The notes under the pieces are model-generated. The model saw nothing but the letters and a program-made list of their open reading frames with translations, did not search any database and was not told the origin of the DNA. Positions 17,688 through 26,011 of a DNA stretch of 64,000 nucleotides are shown here, piece by piece. Each line of letters begins with the position of its first letter. Position 1 is the stretch's first letter. Both the position numbers and the translations under genes were made by a program. Origin of the DNA: Planococcus sp. ISL-109 (GTDB taxonomy: Bacteria > Bacillota > Bacilli > Bacillales_A > Planococcaceae); contig NZ_JAGGPW010000015.1 in NCBI RefSeq assembly GCF_018613655.1, forward strand, positions 1-64,000, read 5' to 3'.

Positions 17688-19373
17688 TTATCTATTTAAA
17701 TAATCCGTTACCGCTCCTTTAGACGAGCAAGAAACATTATGTGCGTATTTGCCGAGCACGCCTTTTCGGTGAAGCGGCGGTGCGGTCCATTCACTTCTGC
17801 GTTTTTCGAGTTCAGCGTCCGGTACGTCCATGGAAATTTCCTGTAAGTCCGAATCGATCGTGACCATATCGCCTTCTTTCAGTAAGGCGATCGGTCCGCC
17901 GGATTGCGCTTCCGGTGAAATATGGCCGACGACCAGTCCGTGCGTCCCGCCGGAGAAGCGTCCGTCTGTCAGCAGTGCGACCGTTTCCCCCATGCCTTTA
18001 CCGACCAGAATTGCTGAAATCGACAGCATCTCTGGCATACCTGGACCACCTTTCGGACCGACATAACGGATGACCAAAACGTCGCCGTCGTTGATTTCGT
18101 TCGCCATGACAGCAGCTGTCGCTTCTTTTTCGTTTTCAAATACGCGTGCTGGCCCTGTATGGCGGTTCACTTTGACGCCGGAAACTTTTGCGACCGCGCC
18201 AGTCGGCGACAGGTTGCCTTTCAAAACAATGAGCGGGCCGTCTTTCCGTTTCGGGTTATCGAACGGCATGATGACGTCCTGGCCTTCTATCAGGCTCGGT
18301 GCTTCCTGCAAGTTTTCTGCGACCGTTTTGCCGGTGACAGTCATGCAATCGCCGTGCAAATAGCCCGCTTCGAACAACATTTTCATTACAGCCTGGACGC
18401 CGCCTACGCGGTGAAGGTCTTGCATAACATATTTGCCACTCGGCTTGAGATCGGCCAAATGCGGAACCGTTTTTTGGAGATGATTGAAATCGTCGATTGT
18501 CAAGTCTACTTCCGCTGCATGGGCGATCGCCAATAAATGAAGAATCGCATTCGTCGAGCCGCCGAGCGCCATGACAACCGTGATCGCGTTTTCGAATGCT
18601 TCTTTTGTCATGATATCTTTCGGGTAGACGCCAAGTTCGAGCAAATTATAAACCGCTGCACCTGCTGCCGCGCTGTCCGCTTCCTTATATTCGGAGACAG
18701 CTGGGTTTGATGAGCTGCCCGGCAAACTCATGCCCATCGCTTCAGCCGCGGATGCCATCGTGTTCGCTGTATACATGCCGCCGCATGAACCGGCACCTGG
18801 ACACGCGTTGCATTCGATTTCCCGCAGTGCTGCATCATCGATCTTTCCACTATTATGCTGGCCGACGCCTTCAAAAACGGAGACGATGTCGATATCGTGT
18901 CCGTTATAGCGGCCGGCCGCAATTGTTCCGCCGTAGACAAACACTGCCGGAACTGCGGAATTGGCGATAGCGATTAAACAGCCCGGAATATTTTTATCGC
19001 AGCCGCCGATCGCGACGAGACCGTCAAGGCTTTCCGCACCGACAACCGTTTCAATCGAATCGGCGATGACATCTCGGCTGGACAATGAGTATTTCATGCC
19101 TTCTGTTCCCATGGAAATACCGTCAGAAACGGTGATTGTATTGAAAATGAATGGGACAGCTCCGGCTTTCTGAGCGCCTTTTTTCGCGGCTCTTGCCAGC
19201 CCATCGATATGTATATTACATGGGGTGACTTCACTCCATGTGCTCGCTACGCCGACCATCGGCTGCTTGAACCCCTCATCTGTCACTCCAACTGCCCGCA
19301 GCATTGCCCGGTTTGGAGCTTTCATCGGCCCTTCGCTGAAGACCTTACTCTTGATGCGCAAATCTTTTTTCAT
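17688..19373 (-). CDS. ilvD: Dihydroxy-acid dehydratase
   Basis: Dehydrates 2,3-dihydroxy-isovalerate and -methylvalerate in valine, isoleucine and leucine synthesis. About 561 residues, iron-sulfur enzyme. Cluster and metal ligands are seen in [18 protein letters not shown] and [15 protein letters not shown]. The TPCNIH form and the [16 protein letters not shown] segment place it with the yeast-like branch rather than with B. subtilis IlvD. It stands alone, without ilvBNC or leu genes, between a TRAP operon and an aldehyde dehydrogenase operon; a sugar-acid dehydratase role is possible but the motif pattern favours true DHAD. Confidence 0.88.
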   Translation of the reverse strand: MKKDLRIKSKVFSEGPMKAPNRAMLRAVGVTDEGFKQPMVGVASTWSEVTPCNIHIDGLARAAKKGAQKAGAVPFIFNTITVSDGISMGTEGMKYSLSSRDVIADSIETVVGAESLDGLVAIGGCDKNIPGCLIAIANSAVPAVFVYGGTIAAGRYNGHDIDIVSVFEGVGQHNSGKIDDAALREIECNACPGAGSCGGMYTANTMASAAEAMGMSLPGSSSNPAVSEYKEADSAAAGAAVYNLLELGVYPKDIMTKEAFENAITVVMALGGSTNAILHLLAIAHAAEVDLTIDDFNHLQKTVPHLADLKPSGKYVMQDLHRVGGVQAVMKMLFEAGYLHGDCMTVTGKTVAENLQEAPSLIEGQDVIMPFDNPKRKDGPLIVLKGNLSPTGAVAKVSGVKVNRHTGPARVFENEKEATAAVMANEINDGDVLVIRYVGPKGGPGMPEMLSISAILVGKGMGETVALLTDGRFSGGTHGLVVGHISPEAQSGGPIALLKEGDMVTIDSDLQEISMDVPDAELEKRRSEWTAPPLHRKGVLGKYAHNVSCSSKGAVTDYLNR

Positions 19374-19400
19374 AATTATCCTATCCTTTCTGTTCTATTA

Positions 19401-19428
19401 ATTATAGAGGATATTTTTCAGAATTCAA
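19401..19428 (-). promoter_or_regulatory. Promoter of ilvD
   Basis: Minus strand TTGAAT (19423-19428), 16-bp spacer, TATAAT (19401-19406), 28 bp before the ilvD ATG. The spacer contains TCTGAAAAAT, resembling only the right half of a CodY box. Confidence 0.7.
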
Positions 19429-19569
19429 TGAATAAAACGATAATTAATAATAATATTTCACAATTTGTCACAGAAGCTTTTCTTGAATGCGTTTTCATAT
19501 GATATAGAGGTATTTCCACATCGCTCCAAACACTTCTATGTATAAATTTACATAGCATAATATAGCAAT

Positions 19570-19604
19570 AAAAAGCGTGTAGCTAATATGCTACACGCTT
19601 TTTC
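19570..19604 (-). terminator. Terminator of the PLP-M20-HSD-ALDH operon
   Basis: Minus-strand stem AAAAAGCGTGTAGC / GCTACACGCTTTTT with T run, just past the aldehyde dehydrogenase stop. Confidence 0.9.
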
Positions 19605-19611
19605 ATTTGCA

Positions 19612-21048
19612 TCAGCCTAGTTTAAAGCAGACGACTTTAGTGTCGGTCATTTCCTGGATGGCGAATTTGACGCCTTCCCTGCCGAGCCCTGATTGTTTGA
19701 CGCCGCCGAACGGCATGGCATCGATCCGGAAATCGCTGCTGTCGTTAATCATCACGCCGCCGACTTCCAATTCTTCGATTGCGCGATGTGCATGATCGAG
19801 ATTTTTAGTGAAAATTCCGGCCTGTAGTCCGTAGTCTACGCCGTTCGCTTGCTGAATGGCTTCTTCTAGATCGGCTACCTTGTAGAGCAAGACGACAGGC
19901 CCAAAGATTTCTTCTTTGGCAATCGCACAGTCTTCCGGCACACCAGAAAGGACTGCCGGCGAATAAAAAGCGCCGTCCCGTTCTCCGCCCGACTCGAGCG
20001 TTGCGCCTTTAGCCACCGCTTGTTGTACGAGTTGTTCGACGCGCTTTGCTTCTTTTTCCGTAATCAACGGCCCCATATCGGTCATTTCGGATTGCTTGTC
20101 GCCGACGATATAGCGTTCTGTCTGTTCGATAAATTGTTCCCGAAACGATTCATATATGCCGTCTTCAATATAAACCCGCTGGACGCCGAGGCAGTTTTGC
20201 CCCGCTGCCCAAAACGCGCCGGATACTGAAGAGGCGACCGCTTCTTCCACGTCCGCATCACGAAGGACGATGACGGGTGAGTTCGAACCGAGTTCCATGC
20301 TCACTTTCTTCAGCCCAGCTTTTTTCACAATAGATAATCCGGTTTCGACCCCTCCGGTAAAGCTGATCATCCGCACTGCTGGATGTTCCACTAAAACGTC
20401 ACCGATTTCACTGCCTCTACCGGTAATGACGGAGAGTATCTTTTCCGGCAATCCTGCATGGGAAAATGCTTGCGCCAATAACAGCGCACTGAGCGGTGTC
20501 ACCGTCGCGGGTTTGACGATGATGGCATTTCCAGAAGCAATCGCCGGTCCCACTTTATGGGCGACGAGATTTAGCGGGTCGTTAAACGGAGTGATTGCCC
20601 CGATAATGCCGAGCGGAAACCGCCGGTAATAACCAATGCGCCCCGTGCCTCCGGGTGATTGATCAAACGGAATCGTCTCTCCGGTGATGCGCCGCGCTTC
20701 TTCCGCGCTCAGCCGCAAAGTCTCGACAGCACGCCCGACTTCTTTTCTCGCTTCGCGGATGGTCTTACTGCTTTCTTGAGCGATCGTCCGCGCATACTGT
20801 TCTGCGTTTGATTCGATATAATCAGCCGCTTTCCCGATAATCTTCATCCGTTCGAACACGGGCATTCGGGCAGCTGTTTCGGCTCCTGTTTTCGCTGCTT
20901 CAATGCACGCTTCCATATCTTCTTTGGATGCAGCAGGCACCCGGTCGACTAGCGTGCCGTCTTGTGGATCGATTACATCAATCCACTGTTTGCCATCTAC
21001 CCATTCACCTGCCAGAAACATTTTTTTGCCTTCGACATGTGTCGCCAT
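19612..21048 (-). CDS. Aldehyde dehydrogenase, candidate aspartate-semialdehyde oxidising
   Basis: About 478 residues, full ALDH fold with catalytic Cys286 (AAGQNCLGVQ) and Glu252 (VSMELGSNSP), ITPFNDPLN near 152-160 and MPFGGVKQSGLGREG at the C terminus. The cysteine loop NCLGVQRVY resembles the lactaldehyde / phosphonoacetaldehyde branch rather than BetB. Last gene of a tight operon (15 bp after the homoserine dehydrogenase gene). In ectoine catabolism an ALDH (DoeC) turns aspartate semialdehyde into aspartate, and that is the favoured role from context; substrate is inferred, not seen. Confidence 0.82.
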   Translation of the reverse strand: MATHVEGKKMFLAGEWVDGKQWIDVIDPQDGTLVDRVPAASKEDMEACIEAAKTGAETAARMPVFERMKIIGKAADYIESNAEQYARTIAQESSKTIREARKEVGRAVETLRLSAEEARRITGETIPFDQSPGGTGRIGYYRRFPLGIIGAITPFNDPLNLVAHKVGPAIASGNAIIVKPATVTPLSALLLAQAFSHAGLPEKILSVITGRGSEIGDVLVEHPAVRMISFTGGVETGLSIVKKAGLKKVSMELGSNSPVIVLRDADVEEAVASSVSGAFWAAGQNCLGVQRVYIEDGIYESFREQFIEQTERYIVGDKQSEMTDMGPLITEKEAKRVEQLVQQAVAKGATLESGGERDGAFYSPAVLSGVPEDCAIAKEEIFGPVVLLYKVADLEEAIQQANGVDYGLQAGIFTKNLDHAHRAIEELEVGGVMINDSSDFRIDAMPFGGVKQSGLGREGVKFAIQEMTDTKVVCFKLG

Positions 21049-21063
21049 CGCTTCCCCCTCCTT

Positions 21064-22116
21064 TCATGACTGCACCGTTTCTCTCGCCCTTGCAATCGTC
21101 AATAAATCAATGAGCAAAGAAAAGCCGGTTTCTGTTTTCCCGGCTCCTGCGCCGCTCAAAGTCACCGGGCCAAGCAAATCGGTTTCGTAAGTGATGGCAT
21201 TAAGTGCACCGGAAATTGAAGCGAGCGGATCGTCCAATGACACTTGTTCCGCGGCGACTTTTGCTGTGACGAGGCCATTTTCTTTTTTGGCTGAGGCGAT
21301 TAGCTTCCAGCGCTTGCCTTCCGTTCGGGCTTGTTCGATATGTTCCGCTGTCAATTGTGAGATGCCTTCACAGTCGACGTCTTCGACAGACAGCGGCATC
21401 CCCATGACATGCTGCGCGAGAATGACGATTTTATAGCGCGCATCCAGGCCTTCGACGTCACTCGTCGGATCCGCTTCTGCATAGCCGAGCGACTGTGCTT
21501 CCTCAAGCGCAGCTTCATATGACTCGCCTTCGTCCATCCGCATCAGTATGAAATTTGTCGTGCCGTTCAAAATACCGCGGATTTCGGTGATGTCATTTCC
21601 GGCAAGCGTGAGCTGCGGCATCCGCAGCGCCGGCGTGCCGCTCATGACCGTGCCTTCAAAACCCCAGGAGACGCCATGCTTTTTCGCTAAGGCCGACAAT
21701 TCCTGATAAGCAAGCGCGACCGGTCCTTTATTGGTCATGACGACATTTTTCCCACTTTCAAATGCGGCGCGGCAATGATCGATGGCCGGCTGTCCAGTTT
21801 TTACGTCGGTATAGGAAACTTCCACAATGGTGTCGGCGTTCGATTGACGGATCGTCTGAAGACTGTCCCAACCGGTAACCAGACCGTCCGTTTTCGGGTA
21901 GCTGTCCAATGTGCCGGTTTCTTGCACTGAATCCAGCACAGCCTCAAGATCGAGTCCTTCGGGGTGATACAGCGATCCTTTCTTGAAATCGGATATCGCA
22001 ACGACTTTTGCTTCAAAACCTTCTGTTTCCTGCAAGCTTTGCCGTTTGTTGCGCAAGATTTCAGCCAGTCCTTGGCCGACTACGCCAAATCCGATAAATG
22101 CCAGTTTATGTGTCAT
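21064..22116 (-). CDS. Homoserine dehydrogenase without ACT domain
   Basis: About 350 residues. NAD(P)-binding FIGFGVVGQGLAEIL (7-21), MTNKGPVAL (127-135), IRGILNGTTNFIL (179-191) and GYAEADPTSDVEGLDARYK with the catalytic lysine at 229. The C-terminal ACT regulatory domain of biosynthetic enzymes is missing, so feedback by threonine is unlikely. No thrC or thrB is nearby; instead it is embedded in an operon with an M20 amidohydrolase, a PLP enzyme and an aldehyde dehydrogenase, 13 bp after the M20 gene. It would interconvert aspartate semialdehyde and homoserine, probably in a catabolic setting. Confidence 0.85.
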   Translation of the reverse strand: MTHKLAFIGFGVVGQGLAEILRNKRQSLQETEGFEAKVVAISDFKKGSLYHPEGLDLEAVLDSVQETGTLDSYPKTDGLVTGWDSLQTIRQSNADTIVEVSYTDVKTGQPAIDHCRAAFESGKNVVMTNKGPVALAYQELSALAKKHGVSWGFEGTVMSGTPALRMPQLTLAGNDITEIRGILNGTTNFILMRMDEGESYEAALEEAQSLGYAEADPTSDVEGLDARYKIVILAQHVMGMPLSVEDVDCEGISQLTAEHIEQARTEGKRWKLIASAKKENGLVTAKVAAEQVSLDDPLASISGALNAITYETDLLGPVTLSGAGAGKTETGFSLLIDLLTIARARETVQS

Positions 22117-22129
22117 ACTTCTCCTCCTC

Positions 22130-23344
22130 TTATCCGTCCTGTTCCGTCCCTTTTGCCAAAAAATCGATCGCCGTATTCGCCAAAATTGCAGCGCCTAGCG
22201 GCAAACTTTTCTCATCGATATTGAAATGCGCCGTATGCAAATCCCGCTCGACTCCGTCATCTAAGGCACAGCCGAGAAAAAACATTGCACCGGAAATCTG
22301 CTGCGTCACATAGCCGAAGTCTTCGCCACCCATACCGAACGCTTGATCGACCAACCGGACAGACGGATCCGTTTTTTTGATCGCTCTTGCGATTCTTGCG
22401 TTTACTCGTTTGTCGTTGACGAGTGCCGGCTCTCCGCGCTGATAGCGGAACGAATAATCACCGCCAAGCTGTTCTGCGAGCGAAAATGCATTTTCGATTT
22501 CTTTCTCGAGCAAATCCCGTGTGCTGCCCGAATAACTCCTGACCGTGCCTTCAACTGCGACTTCATGCGGAATGATATTGCTCGCAGTTCCTGCATGGAT
22601 CTGTCCGACACTGACGACAGCTGGTTCGAGCGCCGGCACTTTTCTCGGAACGATGCCATGGAGTGCTTGCAAGATTATGCCGAGCATCCACGTCGGATCG
22701 CTGACAAGTTCCGGATAAGCACCGTGGCCGCCTGTTCCAAGGATTTTGGCATGGAAGACATCGACATTCGCCATGCTGATGCCGTCAGACAACTGGACCG
22801 CCCCAACGGATAGCCACGGACACATATGAAGTGCGATCGCGAGTTCCACTCCTTCATACGCGCCTGCCCGGAGCATATAAGGGGATCCTGATAAGGAATC
22901 TTCATCGATCGCTTCTTCCGCTGGCTGGAATATGAACTTCACCGTTCCACGCAAGTGCTTATTCCTGAAATGCTCCGCTATCAGGCTCGCAGCCCCAAGT
23001 AAAATGGCGGCATGCGCATCATGTCCACAAGCATGCATGACCCCTTGATTCTTTGATCGATAATCGCATTCGTTCGCTTCCTCAATCGGCAAGGCGTCGA
23101 TATCCGCGCGCAGCGCAATAATCGGTGCTTCCCCTGTTCCGAGTGTCGCGATGACGCTCGTCTGGAGCCCTCTGCCCCGTTCAACTGTGACCCCTTCAAT
23201 CGCCTCCAACACAGAAGCGATAAAACGTGCCGTTTCGAATTCCAGAAAGCTGAGTTCCGGGAACTGATGCAATGTCCGCCGCCAGTCACTCAGTTTTCCG
23301 GCCATTTTTTCCGCTTGTTCAAGCAGTTCGCCTTTCTCCTGCAT
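22130..23344 (-). CDS. M20-family amidohydrolase (N-acyl-amino-acid deacylase type)
   Basis: About 404 residues, zinc peptidase-like fold of the M20D / IAA-amino-acid hydrolase group. Metal motifs ADIDALPI, MHACGHDAHAA (about 103-113), FQPAEE and MGGEDFGYV are present. ATG 23344 is preceded by AGGTGA; an upstream GTG (23353) is less well placed. Second gene of the operon after the PLP enzyme. In the proposed pathway it would remove the acetyl group from N-acetyl-diaminobutyrate, a job done by the unrelated DoeB/EutE in Proteobacteria. Other N-acyl amino acids are possible substrates. Confidence 0.85.
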   Translation of the reverse strand: MQEKGELLEQAEKMAGKLSDWRRTLHQFPELSFLEFETARFIASVLEAIEGVTVERGRGLQTSVIATLGTGEAPIIALRADIDALPIEEANECDYRSKNQGVMHACGHDAHAAILLGAASLIAEHFRNKHLRGTVKFIFQPAEEAIDEDSLSGSPYMLRAGAYEGVELAIALHMCPWLSVGAVQLSDGISMANVDVFHAKILGTGGHGAYPELVSDPTWMLGIILQALHGIVPRKVPALEPAVVSVGQIHAGTASNIIPHEVAVEGTVRSYSGSTRDLLEKEIENAFSLAEQLGGDYSFRYQRGEPALVNDKRVNARIARAIKKTDPSVRLVDQAFGMGGEDFGYVTQQISGAMFFLGCALDDGVERDLHTAHFNIDEKSLPLGAAILANTAIDFLAKGTEQDG

Positions 23345-23365
23345 TTTGTTCACCTGGCTTTCCGC

Positions 23366-24565
23366 TTAGACGTTCATCACCGTCTTGACGTGCTGGAACG
23401 CTTGCTCGAAATCAGCGAGAATATCCTCAATTTCTTCAATGCCGCAAGACACGCGGATCAAGCCTTCTGGAATGCCCATCGCCGCGCGCTCTTCCGGTGT
23501 ACATTCGACATGACTCGTCGTGCGCGCCGGTCCGACTGTCGTTTCGACAGAACCCAAGTTTGCTGCGCGGTTCGCGTATTCGAGTTTCGGCAACAGGTCG
23601 CGTACCGTGTCGACGCCGCCTTTGACCGAAAAGCTCAACATGCCCCCGAAGCCTTTCATTTGGCGTTTCGCGATATCGTGGTTCGGATGGGTTTCAAGCC
23701 CTGGATAAAAGACGTCTTCAACGATGTCTTTCGTCTGCAAGTATTGTGCGAGTGCCATGGCGTTTTTGCTTTGCTCGCGTACGCGCAGATGCAAAGTTTT
23801 CATGCCGCGCAACAGCAGATATGCCGCCATCGGATCCATCGTCGCGCCGTTGATTTCACGGTAATGATACACTTGCTCGACCAATTCCTTGGAGCCGACC
23901 AAGACACCGCCAAGCGCGTCCGCATGTCCTCCGAGGAATTTCGTCGCACTGTGCAAGACGAGGTCGACGCCGTCTTCGAGCGGGTTCTGGTTGATCGGCG
24001 TGCCGAACGTGTTGTCGATGATGACGAGTGCACCGGCTTTGTGCCCAGCTTTCGCCATGCGCGCGATATCGGTGATTTTCACCGTGGGGTTAGTCGGCGT
24101 CTCCAAGTAAAGGATTTTGCAGCCTTTTTCGAGTTCCGCTTCGATCGCTTCGTGGTCGCCTGTATCGACCAGCGCCACATCAATCTGCTGGCGCGGCAGG
24201 AATTCGGTGAAAATTTTATTCGTGCCGCCATACGTATCTTTGATCGACACGATTCGGTCACCCGGAACGAGGAAGGTTGCGAGCGTATTGCTGATTGCCG
24301 CCATGCCAGTCGAGAAGCTGGTCGCTGCTTCAGCGCCTTCGAGTAATTTCACTTTGTCTTCAAATGCCTGGACGGTCGGGTTCGTGTTGCGCCCGTAAAT
24401 ATGCCCCTTCTTTTTGCCGATCGCGACATCGTACCATTCGTCCATATCGTCATACGTATACGCGACGCTCAGCACAACTGGCACTTGCGAAGCCCCGTGT
24501 ACAAGATATTCTTTTTCGCCGCCCCATACGGCTTGTGTTGCTTGATGGATTTTTTTGTTTGTCAT
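23366..24565 (-). CDS. Cys/Met-metabolism PLP enzyme (cystathionine gamma-synthase/lyase family)
   Basis: About 399 residues. PLP lysine K209 in LHSATKFLGGHADALGG, GRNTNPTVQAFE near 58-69, SFSTGMAAISNTL near 83-95, and ETPTNPT near 155-161. This gamma-elimination/replacement family acts on C4 amino acids carrying a leaving group at the gamma carbon. It opens the operon that continues with M20, homoserine dehydrogenase and ALDH. No sulfur genes are near. L-2,4-diaminobutyrate or an O-acyl homoserine would both fit the fold; the true substrate is unknown. Confidence 0.85.
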   Translation of the reverse strand: MTNKKIHQATQAVWGGEKEYLVHGASQVPVVLSVAYTYDDMDEWYDVAIGKKKGHIYGRNTNPTVQAFEDKVKLLEGAEAATSFSTGMAAISNTLATFLVPGDRIVSIKDTYGGTNKIFTEFLPRQQIDVALVDTGDHEAIEAELEKGCKILYLETPTNPTVKITDIARMAKAGHKAGALVIIDNTFGTPINQNPLEDGVDLVLHSATKFLGGHADALGGVLVGSKELVEQVYHYREINGATMDPMAAYLLLRGMKTLHLRVREQSKNAMALAQYLQTKDIVEDVFYPGLETHPNHDIAKRQMKGFGGMLSFSVKGGVDTVRDLLPKLEYANRAANLGSVETTVGPARTTSHVECTPEERAAMGIPEGLIRVSCGIEEIEDILADFEQAFQHVKTVMNV

Positions 24566-24610
24566 AAACTCACTCCTCAGTTTTTTTAATGCTCTTATGG
24601 CATTGTTTGA

Positions 24611-24627
24611 ATGCTTATTGCTCTTTT
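24611..24627 (-). promoter_or_regulatory. Candidate shared operator, PLP-operon copy
   Basis: Contains GCAATAAGCA on the minus strand preceded by AAAAGA, 46 bp before the PLP gene start. The same 10-mer with a similar AAAAGG flank occurs upstream of the M24 gene (25904-25920). Both sites lie in the short spaces before two units of the same probable regulon. Confidence 0.45.
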
Positions 24628-24636
24628 AACTATTGA

Positions 24637-25833
24637 TTATGCGCCGCCTTGATAGCCGATCAAATGCCCTTTCGTAAACAAGCCCCTTGGCATGTTCGCC
24701 AGCGTTTCGCACCCGCTTTCTGTCACGCGGAAAGTTTCGCTCACTTCAAAGCCCGAGTGTTCGAACCACATCGCTGGAATCATATGAAACGCCATATTCG
24801 GCTCGAGCACAGTGCGGTCGCCTTTACGGATGCTCGCCGTATGTTCACCCCAATCCGGCGGGTAATTCAAGCCGACCGAGTATCCGATGCGCGCTTCTTT
24901 TTCGAAGCCATAGCGGGCGATCGTTTTGGTCCACGTGTCGCACACTTCTTCCAAGTATATGCCCGGTTTGATCATCGCCAGGCATTCATTGATTCCTTCT
25001 GTCGTCACTTCAGCGAGGTGCTGCAGGTCTGCGTCCGGAGTTCCGATAAAAACAGTGCGGGCAAGCGGGGAATGATAACGCTTATAGCAGCCGGATATCT
25101 CCAACGTCACTGACTCCCCTTGTTTGTAACGCTTATCGGTCCATGTCAGATGGGGAGCTGCCGTCCGTTCGCCCGTAGGCAACAGCGGCATGATCGCCGG
25201 ATAATCGCCGCCGTGTTCTTTTGTGCCCCTCACCTGCACCTCCAGGATCCGTGCCGCGACATCGCATTCCCGCACGCCTTCCCCAATCATTTCCATGCCC
25301 GCCGCCATCGCTTTTTCCGAAAAGCGCGCTGCACGTTTCATGTAAATGATTTCGGTGTCGGATTTCACGAGCCTCACCCAGTTCACCAACGAAGTGGCAT
25401 CGTGGAAACAGGCGTTCGGCAATCCTTTTTGCAGACTTGCAAAGCATTTGGCGGTAAAGTAATAATTTTCCATTTCAACGCCGATTGAGCGCCGATCCTG
25501 CCCAATTTGCGTCAAAATCTCTGCCACGAAATCCATCGGGTGGCGCAATTCTGTTTGGACATAGATTTCGGGGTACGCAATGATATTGTCGTGGTAAAGC
25601 CAGGTGGTGATTTTCGCTCCGTTCGCATCCATAATACGGCCAACCCATAATGGTTGATCTTCATCCTCAATGACGATGAGCATCTGATGGACATAAAACG
25701 ACCAAGCATCGTAGCCCGACAGATAATTCATATTTGCAGGGTCAGTGATGAGCAAAACTTCAATGCCTTTTTCCGCCATCCGCTGCTTCGTTTTCCGGAT
25801 ACGCCCCTGATATTCTGCAGTTCCAAACGACAT
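24637..25833 (-). CDS. doeA: Ectoine-hydrolase-like M24 family protein (DoeA/EutD type)
   Basis: About 398 residues, creatinase N-domain followed by an M24 pita-bread domain. The phrases LITDPANMNYLSGYDAWSF (28-46), EMENYYF (120-126), GGDYPAIMPLLPTGE and NYPPDWGEHT match, from memory, ectoine hydrolases DoeA/EutD. The M24 metal ligands are not kept: the DxG region reads LEISGCYKRYHSPLART (244-260), as in the metal-free EutD and creatinase group. EutD opens the ectoine ring to N-acetyl-diaminobutyrate. Monocistronic or leading the operon; start ATG after AAGGAGGGG. A PucR-type regulator lies just upstream. Confidence 0.75.
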   Translation of the reverse strand: MSFGTAEYQGRIRKTKQRMAEKGIEVLLITDPANMNYLSGYDAWSFYVHQMLIVIEDEDQPLWVGRIMDANGAKITTWLYHDNIIAYPEIYVQTELRHPMDFVAEILTQIGQDRRSIGVEMENYYFTAKCFASLQKGLPNACFHDATSLVNWVRLVKSDTEIIYMKRAARFSEKAMAAGMEMIGEGVRECDVAARILEVQVRGTKEHGGDYPAIMPLLPTGERTAAPHLTWTDKRYKQGESVTLEISGCYKRYHSPLARTVFIGTPDADLQHLAEVTTEGINECLAMIKPGIYLEEVCDTWTKTIARYGFEKEARIGYSVGLNYPPDWGEHTASIRKGDRTVLEPNMAFHMIPAMWFEHSGFEVSETFRVTESGCETLANMPRGLFTKGHLIGYQGGA

Positions 25834-25903
25834 GGGGAATCCCCTCCTTCTTGTACACGAATAAAGTCGAAATAATCAATTTATTCACTGTGTATCCACT
25901 ATA

Positions 25904-25920
25904 ATTGCTTATTGCCTTTT
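25904..25920 (-). promoter_or_regulatory. Candidate shared operator, M24-gene copy
   Basis: Minus strand AAAAGGCAATAAGCAAT, about 71 bp before the M24 start, inside a wider inverted repeat GCTTA-N9-TAAGC (about 25906-25924). Shares GCAATAAGCA with 24611-24627. Confidence 0.45.
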
Positions 25921-25980
25921 TAAGCATCCGTCACATTGTATGAAAATGCGCTTAACTCTTCAGTCAATTTTTTCAACACG

Positions 25981-26007
25981 AAAAAAAGCCTCCCCGGTGG
26001 AAGACTT
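25981..26007 (-). terminator. Terminator of the PucR-type regulator gene
   Basis: Minus-strand imperfect stem AGTCTTCC / GGGGAGGCT (with G-U pairs) and a run of seven T, past the regulator stop. Confidence 0.75.
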
Positions 26008-26011
26008 TGGC

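Noticed and set aside
17688-19373. IlvD as sugar-acid dehydratase of the TRAP operon
   Set aside because: The motif pattern fits true dihydroxy-acid dehydratase, it has its own promoter, and the 24-bp inverted repeat and a 248-bp gap separate it from dctP.
19407-19428. Possible CodY box in the ilvD promoter
   Set aside because: Only the right half (CTGAAAA) fits; about five of fifteen positions differ from the consensus.
23267-24346. Open frame of 359 codons on the plus strand
   Set aside because: It is antisense to the well-supported PLP enzyme, shows a Phe/Arg/His-rich composition typical of a reverse-strand shadow, and has no ribosome site.
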